Shown here piece by piece: positions 54,691 to 64,000 of a stretch of 64,000 bases of DNA. The first letter of the stretch is position 1. Every line of letters begins with the position of its first letter. The notes beneath the pieces are model-generated. The model did not search any database, had not been told where the DNA came from, and worked only from the letters and a program-made list of their open reading frames with translations. A program made the position numbers and the translations under genes. Source of the stretch: Piezodorus guildinii (taxonomy: Eukaryota; Arthropoda; Insecta; Hemiptera; Pentatomidae); the NCBI GenBank assembly GCA_023052935.1, contig CM041297.1, positions 46,004,417 to 46,068,416 on the forward strand, written 5' to 3'.

Positions 54691-56489
54691 AATAGACAAA
54701 TATAAAACAGTGTCCTACCTACTCACCGAGCTAAGATAATCACATCGTATGAACGTAACTGAGGTTTTTTAGATGTAATGATTTTTCAATAGCCAATAGA
54801 AATAAATCCTGAGAAGTTGTTTTAAAATAAAAATGAAAACAGAGATTTTTTTCTTACTTTTTTTAAAGCTTAAACACAAAATGAGGTTAAGCGAGAAAAT
54901 GATTTAAATAAATCCATAATACATGATGGATAATATGAAAATAAGAAAAACTAGCATAAAACAAAGTTGGCAAACTAAGCTGCCGATTACCGCTCCGGTA
55001 ACCGAAATAATCGCCCCACTACTTCAATTTCCTTCTGCAACGCTAGGTCTTTGGAAACACGGCCAGTTTGATGTCAGCTTGTGAAAGTGTTCAGTTTTTT
55101 CTCGGCTTTCATGCATTTTTACACCTTAGTCAATATTACATTAAAGCAAAGTGTATTTTTTAACCAATTATTATTAAGTTTAAATTAATATTTAACGAAA
55201 ATAAAAGTGAGATAAAATCAGTTCAGCGAATTCGGTTTATTTATATATTACAAATATAATGTTCCAATGTATCTCGATTTGTTGATAATGTATTACTCTA
55301 TTCAGTGGATAATCAAACAACAAAATCTGAAAACAACTTCAGTAATCCAAGTGAGTTTTCATGTATTAGTTCATTTTTTAGATATTAAATCTTGTAAATT
55401 AGTGGAGTAAGATAGTCCCTCAAGCCCCCTTCTTCTAAGAAAGAAGTCGAAGAGGTTCCCAAAAAGTTCTACATAAGCTACTTGGAAAAAAAAAAATTAA
55501 AGAAAGATTAATTGGATATAATAAAAATCTCTTAAGTTCATCGTGCGAAACGGTTTGTGTTAATGTGAAACTTTTAGTTTAAAATAGAAACGCTGAACAA
55601 AACTGTATATACGTATTTGAGATGGATCTATGCATATATAAATAAAATAAAACATTTGAACAATTTCCTGAGCAATAAGAACGCATCATCAGGTATTTGA
55701 CATTTTTAAAATTTCTAAACATTCTAATTTGTATAGACATCTAAAATGTTCCTCATCAATATGCAATGTCTCACTTACATTAAAAAAAATAAATAAAAAA
55801 AACCTGAACCACTTGGCTGTACAAGAAGATAATGTGGTCAAGAACATGCTCATCTGCCCGATTTTTCCCTATTACAATTAATCACTTTATGCAGATTGGA
55901 TGACCTACTAGGATTGTCACATTATTTTCGAAATTGATATGTTAACATATTTGTATACTAATGGTTTAGTTTTATCTAAATCCGTCATCAGATTTTATTT
56001 AAAAAACATAGAAATCCTTTAAAAATGTTTTTGAAAATTGCATTTCATTCCAAAGGGTACTCAATCCACATTTCATTTCATTCCGAAAGGTACTAAAAAC
56101 AATTCCTATATCCTCTGTAAAGAGATAACCTTTACTTTCATTTCCTTCCAAAAGATACTATATTTCCTATTGTACACAGAAGCACCTTAACCCCGTAATA
56201 TATCAAAATTAATTTATTGTCTTCATTTTATGCATTTTTATTGGTTCATTTATTACGTCTTGAATCACAGCTATTATTTTGATCACAGGTTTTGACCTAA
56301 TAATCAGTATTTAGGTTGTTTTAAACTATATATTTGCTTGGCTTCGGTTCTCGTTGCTTCTTAATTAAATTAATTTTGTTCATAGATTTCTTCTTTCTAG
56401 CCACATAAATTCGATATAAAATTTTTCAGACAATCGCATTTTAATAGAATAATGGTATTTAACCAAAAAATGGTTGGAATTACAACAGA

Positions 56490-56620
56490 GGTACTCACTA
56501 CGTTTGCTATTTGTGTTATTTTTCTAAACCCGTCGAGTTTCTACAGTTATTTACTGTATAAAATTGATGGGTTTAGCACAATAGCACAAATAGCATGCTA
56601 TAACAAACGTAGTGAGTACC
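56490..56620. repeat. 131-bp palindrome (MITE-like)
   Basis: Terminal inverted repeats GGTACTCACTACGTTTG at both ends. The arms continue with CTATTTGTG and CTAAACCC(A/G)TC around a short AT-rich centre at 56540-56570. The right arm has an extra TTATAGCATG. Non-coding; probably a small non-autonomous DNA element. Confidence 0.75.
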
Positions 56621-57850
56621 CCTAATATAATTTCCTGACCTTGCTAAATATGTAAAGAAAAACCGTGCTTGATATAACCTGATAATTTTTTTTAAAGTAA
56701 AAGACTAAAAAAGTTATTTATCAGTCTTTATGGTTAAAGATTGTTTATATTTATTTAATAATATAAATGCATAATGTTGAATTCGTTGAAAGAATGAGTA
56801 AAAATTCAAAATTATATACTTTCTTATTATAGTGCCAAAAATAGATAAAGGGTCCTTTGAATATTCGATGTATATGGATTTAGTAGTTTTTGGAGCTCAA
56901 CGTCTCAATGGAACCTGGTGTTAGAAGATCCGCAGTATATTACCCTACTCACTGAGCTATCCCGTTCATATATATTTGAAAAAAATAAATAATTAAATAC
57001 TAATATGATAGATAACTGTGGTTAGATGAAATATGTGTCAGCATATTTATGGTTGAAAGATTTTTTAAATATTATATTTACAACTCCCTACAACAAAATA
57101 ATGTAAATAAGCACTTATGTGCAATGACAAATAAATACAACACATTAGGAATAAAATGTTAGATGTTTATTACCGTCACGGTTCATTTTAACATCATTAG
57201 CATCACAAAAGCGTTAGTAAACAGCAGGCGAATGTACTGATTAGATGTCACGCTGAAGATTCACTGGTATGTTTAAGTATCTGCTAGAAAATAAATCATT
57301 ATATTTTTAAAGATTATAATGCTTAAAATCTATATATTTATAATAAGCCGAAAATATTTTTGACCCTATTAAATTTAGCTTTCTACTAAGACTGTTTAAA
57401 ATAAATATCTATAAATTAGGGTGTAAATGACCAGATGGTTGGGTCAAATACAACTTTGACTTAGGTTTTGGATCATTATTTTAATAAAGAACCTTCGTAA
57501 TAGATGTAATACGATAAATTTTAGCTTCGTTAAATATTTGAGGTTTCACGTTTCAGCATATACAGAATTCAAAAACTTAATATTAGAAGCATTTCCCTTT
57601 TGCTGGCCACGGCGCACAGTGGGCAAAATCCCCTATTTAGGTGGACAAAAGTCGTCAAAAGTTTGGAATTGTCGAGTCCTTCACATTTTTATTATTAGTT
57701 GGCAAGATCCTTAATACTAATATTTCTCGCCATACCGTGTTTACAAATAAATAGTAAATGAGTGAACCATTCCCCTTGGCACAAGTGCCTAATAACCGGC
57801 AGTAGGATTATCTTTATTCGATGGTCATTTATTTTGTTCAAGGTGTGTTT

Positions 57851-58668
57851 TACCTATGACATGCGTGTTATCAGTTCATAAAGATCCATTTGTTGCTTCG
57901 AATACCCTTCAAGCCCATATCAAAGACCTAGAAGTATGGTGTCAGAACTGGAGAATAAAAATAAATTCCAACAAGTCCCATCAAATAACCTTTACCCTTC
58001 GCCGTAAACCTTTGACTTCCTGCCCCAAAGTATCCTTTAATAACACTCAACTAGTTCCTGTTGAACAGATCCGATACCTAGGACTTCTTCTTGACAAACG
58101 CCTAACTTGGAATCCACATACACGACTAAAACGACAAGAAACTGCTCGCCGCTTTAGGCTACTTCAACACTTACTAGACAAACGATCAAACCTTCCTCTT
58201 AACTACAAAAGGCTCATCTACATGACTATTATAAGACCAATCTGGACTTACGGAGTAGAACTTTGAGGCTCTACTAAACCATCAAATTCTTCCCGCATCC
58301 AATCCTTACAATCCAAAATCCTTCGTAAAATCCTCAACGCTCCTTACTTTGTCACGAATAAACTTATCCATAAAGACCTTAATGTTCCCTATGTTACTGA
58401 TTTGGCCCGGACCAGGTATCAATCCTTTCATGACAAACTCCATTCTCACTCTAACCCACTAGTTTCAATCCTTTCTTCATCTTCAATTCCGGATAATCCA
58501 CCGAGGCGCCTGAAAAGGAAATGGCCCCGGGACCTTCTAGTTTAAAATATTTTTAGAGTGCTGCCACTGGGTAGTGTCTCTACATGTTTTTCATGACAGT
58601 TTTGTGTATTACCATCACATTTACTTGATGTATTTTTATTTAATACAGTTGTAAATATCAATAAATAT

Positions 58669-58700
<32 letters not shown>
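57851..58700 (+). mobile_element. Jockey-like LINE, 5'-truncated, with poly(A) and target-site duplication
   Basis: Flanked by AAGGTGTGTTT (57840-57850 and 58699-58709, the first two A shared with the tail). It contains the last ~225 codons of the reverse-transcriptase protein, a 3' UTR with AATACAGTTGTAAATATCAA, and a poly(A) tail of about 27 bases (58674-58700). Confidence 0.9.
57856..58544 (+). pseudogene. Jockey-like reverse transcriptase C-terminus, one internal stop
   Basis: Encodes IRYLGLLLDKRLTWNPHTR, RPIWTYGVEL, then TGA in place of the conserved Trp (58264-58266), then GSTKPSN ... ILNAPYFVTNKLIHKDLNV ... RRLKRKWPRDLLV and a stop. The order (YLG.xLDxxLTW; PIWTYG.xLWG; NAP.xV.N; RLKRxWPRDL) is that of Jockey-clade LINEs as recalled. 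Sequence 5' of this, including the catalytic YxDD, is missing by truncation. Confidence 0.88.
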
Positions 58701-58702
<2 letters not shown>

Positions 58703-58709
58703 TGTGTTT

Positions 58710-59397
58710 AGAGCAAAGTCTTTTTGCTTTTATTTAACAATGGGCATTGCTGTGACAGGTAAGAGATTATATTTCCAAACTCGTTATTGGATATACATTG
58801 CAATCTACCTGTTGAGTTAATTTAGCCATTTGTAAATGTATGCCCCTATTCAATAACGAAAAACTATATAACCCCCAAGTTACCCCAAGGATTTGTTTCA
58901 TCAATAGAAGAGTTTCCTAAATGATATAAAATGCATCTATTGCAGGTTTCATCAACTCCAAGCCATAATTAGATTTTTTGTATTATTTTTCCCGTATTCT
59001 GGGACTCCAAACGTAGAATGTAGGGAAGATTTAGATTTTAGCAAATAAATTTGAAGTTTGACCTCTGTGCGCTCGCCAATCGTGTAAAAAAAGATGATAG
59101 TTTTTATAATTTTTTTCCGTAATCTGAGACCCCAAAGGTTAAATATGGACAAGTTTCGGAATTTTGTCCACCTAAATCGGTCATATTTTCCACTGTGCGG
59201 CGTTTCTGCCATGCTACTGTATCAATTTTTTTTTTTAGGCGAATATTAAAGAGCAATTCAGGATAGTCCTAGTTATTCGAAATCAACATATATCATTTCA
59301 TACTTTGATCAAATTGTTTTGTAATAATTTATGCCAAAACACTATAAAGAAGGAAAAAAAACTTTCTTATCGCTCCTACTCTGTGTTCTATAAAAAT
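58710..59397. other. Unannotated AT-rich interval
   Basis: No exon, RNA gene or recognisable repeat seen. It contains two similar blocks (GTATTCTGGGACTCCAAACGTAGAATGTAGG near 58992 and its looser repeat CGTAATCTGAGACCCCAAAG near 59119), perhaps an old local duplication. Confidence 0.35.
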
Positions 59398-59675
59398 AGA
59401 AATACAGGAGGAAATAAAGTCGCGGTTAAAAGCGGGAAATGCGAGTTATTATTCAGTACCGTAATTATTTTGCTTGCGACTCCTGTCAAGAAACTTAAAG
59501 GTTAGAAGTTATAAAACTATTACTATACCGACGGTTCTGTATGAATTTGAAACGTGGTCGCTTACTTTGAAGAAAGAACAACGCCTTAAGGTTTTCGAGA
59601 ACAAGGTAATACATAAACTATTTGGTCCAAAGCATCGAACCTTGGGTTCGGTAGGCCTATTATTATTATTACTAC
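59398..59675 (+). pseudogene. RTE-like LINE, 3' fragment (copy C of the A/B family)
   Basis: Matches the A/B C-terminal coding region: IQEEIKSRLK..., then TVLYEFETWSLTLKKEQRLKVFENKV, then a deletion that joins LFGP(K) directly to the last codons and the 3' end GGTTCGGTAGGCCTATTATT. The (TTA)n tail is present. Frameshifted and non-functional. Confidence 0.85.
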
Positions 59676-60232
59676 TTAAGGACAGCGCAGGTAGAAAACC
59701 AAAATATGCAGTTTTGTGCGTTCGTAGAAATTCAAGTCAAAAATAAATCTCTACTTTATATAAAATAGGTGTTAGTGACCGTGCAATATGTTATATTAGA
59801 CTGTTATGCATTGAGGGTTATGTATAACCGTAGCGCCGATCAAGAGACTATTTATTGGATCCACGCTATAAATCTATGATAAAATTCAGTTTGACTGACG
59901 AAGAGCGAATTTGGTGTCGAAGGAAAAAATAAAGAATCTGGTGCGGGCAACACACGAATTTCACTTACCGCCGTTGTTAAAATCGATTAAAGAATTTTCA
60001 AATACATTTAGAGATAAAAATGAGTGAAACTGATAAAGAATTATTTCAATTGAATTTCTATAGGAATATGTGTTTTATTAAACAAAAAAAAAAAAATTAT
60101 CTGAAATAATAATCAGTTAGTTTTTATCGACTTTTCATCTTTCTTTTTAACTTTTACAAGCTTTTGTATAAGATAATATTTTTTCTAAACTTTTGGCTTT
60201 CCAACGGTATATTACACATCTATATTACTGTT

Positions 60233-60511
60233 TGTTTGTTTATTTATTTAACATAACTTTTATGCTACTATGGTTAATTGGACGATGCTACAGTGGGAGT
60301 CCTAAATTTTGCCTATCCAGGTTTAATTAGGATAGGGATCTTTAACGAGTACCTGACATCGCACAGGCTCGGGACCACCTTTTAACGTTCCCTCCGAAGG
60401 ACGGTATAACTAAGGATTTTTATTCCCATTGAAAAATCGCAGAGCCACCCGCGGGTTTGAACCCGGGACCTTTGGCATAGTAAGCTGTTGTGCTAGCCAC
60501 TACGCTATGGG
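60233..60511 (-). repeat. SINE2, full length, nested in repeat R4
   Basis: Minus-strand head CCCATAGCGTAGTGGCTAGC, box B GGGTTCAAACCCGC, the SINE2 body and an (AAAC)n tail. Flanked by ACTGTT (60227-60232 and 60512-60517), the expected repeat R sequence at this point, so the insertion boundaries are well fixed. Confidence 0.88.
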
Positions 60512-60927
60512 ACTGTTCTTATGTTCAAAAAAACGAAAAATTGTATTAAAAAAATCGCAGTTTTCTTCTTTAGTTAGAGATTGAATTCGTTCAACTTATA
60601 TATTTACCTGTTTTTTTTTATCGTTAATGACAAGATTATATTGTTATTTTCTTAGTATCTCCAAAATTAAAGGTACTTTAGAGGAAGAAAACGTAAAATA
60701 TCGGCATTTAAGACCTGTCAGACTATTTCAATCAGAATGAAACCTACGTTATATTAAATCCCATCAACTTTTATATCGATATATAGAGTTTAATCAAAAT
60801 CCTAAGAGCCAATATTGGGAAAATCATAAAAAGGTGCAAAATGCAAGGTATAAAGTAGGTCTTCCGGTCAGCTGATTTTGATGAAAAAGTTTTTGTAACA
60901 TCTCGGACGTATAGTTGTCTTAAATAT

Positions 60928-61587
60928 ATATATATTTTTTTTTAATTTATAGTAATTTACAACTGTATTAAAGAACACAATAAGTAAACATGAGTAATGA
61001 AAAAAAAAATCATGAAAATGTCTTGAGAAAGAACTACCCAGTGGTAGCACTTCACTAACTATGTTAACTCGGTAGGTCCCGAGGCCACCTTCTTTTCAGT
61101 CGCCTTGGAAGGTTATCAGGGATATCTAAGGAAGATAAATTACGGACAAGTGGATTTGTATGGGCAGGGAGTTTAGAATAAAAAGAGGAATATCTATCAC
61201 GGGCTATGTCTGCAACAAATGGGATGTTAAGGTCATTATGAATGAGTTTATTTGTAACAAAATAAGGAGCATTCAGGATTTTGTATTGTAAGGACTGGAT
61301 GCGGGAGGAATTAGATGGTTTCGTAGAGCCCCAAAGCTCGATTTCATACGTCCCAATAGGTCTAATAACAGTGATGTAAATGAGTCTTTTGTAATATACT
61401 GGACGTTTTGAACGTTTGTCTAGTAAGTGTTGTAGTAATCGATATCTTCGAGCAGTCTCTTGTCGTTTCAGTCTTGTGTGAGGATTCCAAGTAAGGCGCT
61501 TGTCAAGATGGAGACCTAGGTATCGGATTTGCTCAACAGGAGTAAGGGTAATGTTATTAAAGGATACTGGGGGGCAGGAACTCATCG
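60928..61587 (-). mobile_element. Jockey-like LINE, 5'-truncated, nested in repeat R4
   Basis: A perfect 14-bp duplication GTTGTCTTAAATAT flanks it (60914-60927 and 61588-61601). Removing it restores the repeat R sequence. The 3' end on the minus strand is AT-rich with a short A-rich tail. Closely related to the copy at 57851-58700. Confidence 0.92.
61064..61585 (-). pseudogene. Jockey-like reverse transcriptase C-terminus (173 codons open)
   Basis: Open frame with IRYLGLHLDKRLTWNPHTR, RPIGTYEIELWGSTKPSN and RRLKRRWPRDL. Compared with the 57856 copy it keeps the conserved Trp (ELWG), has lost the RKI residues before LNAPYF, and has Gly and Glu changes in the PIWTYG motif. 5'-truncated; it lacks the catalytic core. 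Confidence 0.88.
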
Positions 61588-61801
61588 GTTGTCTTAAATA
61601 TGAAATATCAGTTTCATAGAACTTTTCGTTTTAGACCGGGAGTTACTACACACAGACCTTTTTGGCGGGACTTGGTCATTTGGACTCAGGAGACCCTAAA
61701 ACGTGTATTACCGTTGAAAACAGGAATTCGAAAATGTTCATGATCGCAATACTTTCCCTTACTATATATTTCATATATAGAAAAGTGAAAGTAAAAAGTT
61801 T

Positions 61802-63719
61802 ATGAAAGAGGGATATTGTTAAAGAAAAGAGTAGTTGAAAAACATAACGAACAGTTTTATAATATGCCTTTAGAAGAGCAAGAGATGCCCTCCTCCCCTG
61901 GTAAATTATAGCAATAAACGCATTTTCGACTATTATTCGCTGTGTTTTTATCATCCAGATGATAATTTTGAAAGTGCAAAATGTCTACACCTTAATATTT
62001 CTGTAAACATTCTGCAAAAATACTTTGGTTCATTGATCTTCCATTTTCATGAGAATGTTGTGATAAGTTCATGAATTCTCTTTGGAAGCGAACGAAAAAT
62101 TTTGTGAAAATATACTTTCTCCCACTCCTCAAAATGACCCCAGTGTCAGATAGAAACATAGCTTTTTATTTATTTTTATGTGGATAGCGACTATTTAAAA
62201 TCTACAATCTGTATTAAACACCTGATTCAGCAATACTAGATTAATTGATTATAATAAGCCTGTTTGGCTTAATTAAGTTGGTAAGTACGTTTAAACCTTC
62301 TCTCTCTTTTTCTCCATACCAATGTTCTCTTCATCTTCTCTCCCAGCATTATCAAAAAGTATTTCAGCCGATGAATACAAGACCCTCATCAGACCGGAAT
62401 TAGCATGTGTGTTTGGTTGCTGGACCCTCACCAAATGCCAGCAATTGAATTATATTGCTTATGATCATAAATTCCGTAACGGATGAGTTATTAATTTATC
62501 TTTCCTATAGCAGTCACTTATCTCCTCTAGAATCCTCCTCTGACTTTAATCCATAACTGTGTAGGGGGAACGCTAAAGATATTTTTATTAATTAAACTTA
62601 ACTATTCAGAAATAATTTTCCATTTAGCATATCATATCAATGCAGCATACTTTTTCTGTGTACCCAAAATTAGTGTCAAGCGGAAGTTAAAATGTGGAAT
62701 ACCAGATGTACCCGAATCACCCCAATATCAATTTTTGCGATTATTTGTAGTTTTCGAGTTAAAGATTTTTTGCATACTTCTCTTTTAAGATATTATTGGT
62801 TACTGCAACTTTTATCATTATATTAAATACATGTTTGATCATTTTTTTTCCTAATTCAAGTTAATTCCTTGCAGACGCCAAATCAATTCTGATCAATTTT
62901 ATAACATTCCACCTTAAACAAAAATTGAATCACAAAGTTAGTTAACGTATTAAACTTTTAATTTTTCGAGTTAGATTAAAAAAATTAAAGCAGTTACAAC
63001 CCTTGTTTTGCGAACTCTTAGCGATGAAGGCATTACATCACTTAAATATCTTAATATCATTGGGCTATCTTTACAAGGCATCACTTAGAATTTTATCTCA
63101 AGTATAATGGCTCTAATTAAAATTGAATGACTTGATAAATTACCTGGGAGGAAGTTTAAATTTCAACCTAATGCCTCGCTCGACAAGTGACCATTCCTCT
63201 GAATGATCCGTCATGCCTTGGGTGCTACCACAAATACCCAACTACAATGGAGTCTAAATGTTACTGATCCGAGGGAAATACGTTAGGACCATCTAGCTAC
63301 CCCTCACAGATCACCAAAGACAGGTTTTCCACTGGGCAGAGCCAACAAAAAAAAACTGAGTGCTGAGAACAACCATCCTTGCCACCTAACTTGCTGATAA
63401 GATTCGTCATGATAGCATGTTCCTCATCTAATTCCCATAATATCTCCTCAGCTAGAAACGCCATTAATTTCTAAATCGTGCAAGGAATAGAAAAGAATTG
63501 TAAAATAACAGGCAGTAGAATATCTGAATTTGTAGAATATCTGATAATTAATATATTTTGATTCGTAAAAGAAAACTTTCCAGGAACACGTTTCTTCATC
63601 AATTAGGTACTATGTGCTATATGAAAAATAATACAAAAATTTAAGACACAAAAATTAGACTACATTATTCTTCCCATGCACAAAACATGTTATGTAGGTG
63701 AGTACTCTAAAAACCCTGC
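61802..63719. other. Unannotated AT-rich interval
   Basis: Besides the LINE fragment at 62346-62486 I see no exon, RNA gene or repeat copy that I can support. Confidence 0.4.
62346..62486 (+). pseudogene. Fragment of a third RTE-like reverse transcriptase
   Basis: The frame reads SADEYKTLIRPELA...FGCWTLTKCQQLNYIAYDHKF to a TGA. This corresponds to the YKTIILPTVLYGCETWPLT segment of copies A/B but is too diverged to be the same family. Isolated and short. Confidence 0.5.
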
Positions 63720-64000
63720 AAATTATTACACAATGGTTTATTATTTTCAAATAACTGTTATGGAAAGCAATAATTCATATCATCATCACTACCGCTGATT
63801 TCAAAACGCAATATCTAAGCTAGTTTTTAACCAATTTCAAAGATTCTTTTTTCATTTGGTCGAAAATTTAATTCTCTATGAAATGGCCCTAAAAGCAATC
63901 GTTTTTGTATTTGTTTATTAATTAGAAGAAACGGATTTTTTTTATTCGTTATTCGGATTCTACGCATCTTGAAACGTAAGCTCTCAAATTTTGCGAGGGG
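63720..64000. repeat. AT-rich repeat D, copy 3, cut by the window end
   Basis: Shares ACTACCGCTGATTTCAAAAC, TTATTCGGATTCTACGCATC then TTGAAACGTAAG and CTCTCAAATTTTGCGAGGGG with copies 1 and 2. It is the start of the element; the rest lies beyond the window. Confidence 0.6.

Larger units (their letters stand above)
50704..57850. other. Upstream flank or first intron of the GH1 gene; no host exon seen
   Basis: The missing GH1 N-terminal exon was sought on the minus strand and not found, so this may be intron. It contains a foldback repeat (50770-50943), SINE2 copies (52265-52952), SINE1 and LINE remnants (53230-54690), a hammerhead-like locus (55662-55694) and a palindrome (56490-56620). Other stretches are plain AT-rich DNA. 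Confidence 0.45.
59936..61800 (-). repeat. Repeat R (Helentron-like), copy R4, with two nested insertions
   Basis: Starts AATCTGGTGCGGGCAACACA and ends with a hairpin (CTATATATTTCATATATAG) and GTGAAAGTA. The body is split by SINE2 (60233-60511) and a Jockey fragment (60928-61587). Without them it is about 930 bp, matching copy R2. R4 is therefore the oldest layer at this locus. Confidence 0.7.

Overview
This window is nuclear DNA from an animal, almost certainly an insect and probably a hemipteran. It is AT-rich, the genes have many short exons with GT-AG introns, a CYP4-type P450 and a family-1 beta-glucosidase (myrosinase-like) are present, and the introns carry mariner, RTE-like, Jockey-like and tRNA-derived SINE insertions. 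The order is an inference from gene content and repeats; no species can be named. There is no operon, CRISPR array or other prokaryotic feature.

Layout. (1) 2-445, + strand: the last exon of host cell factor (HCF/HCFC1). (2) 1489-3823, +: the three last exons of a CYP4-family cytochrome P450, whose 5' exons are not in the window. (3) 3824-11914: about 8 kb with no convincing gene, holding degraded SINEs and homopolymers. (4) 11919-26536, +: a complete seven-exon BTBD1/BTBD2-type BTB-BACK-PHR gene predicted to encode 482 aa. Introns 3 and 4 hold two mariner copies, an RTE-like LINE and an AT-rich repeat with internal monomers. (5) 26537-28287: 3' flank with a 266-bp palindrome. (6) 28288-32169, -: nine exons of a polytopic membrane protein I cannot assign to a family. 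(7) 34386-50703, -: ten exons of a GH1 beta-glucosidase. Its largest intron (41514-50152) is packed with a Jockey fragment, the AT-rich repeat, a near-intact RTE-like LINE with a 13-bp target-site duplication, two SINE families and a Helentron-like repeat. The first GH1 exon(s) lie beyond 50703 and were not found. (8) 50704-64000: no host exon seen; a mosaic of repeats, several nested.

The host genes are unrelated and each acts in its own process: transcriptional co-regulation (HCF), oxidation of lipids or xenobiotics (P450), Cullin-3 substrate adaptation (BTBD1/2), an unknown membrane function, and glycoside hydrolysis. Most of the sequence is mobile-element debris.

I saw no clearly new biological system. 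The best leads are a dispersed repeat with subterminal inverted repeats and a terminal hairpin (Helentron/DINE-1-like), a set of loci with a hammerhead-ribozyme-like core (CTGATGA, stem, GAAA), three large palindromes, and the unassigned membrane protein. All repeat-family assignments rest on comparing copies within this window and on recalled family motifs; no database search was possible.
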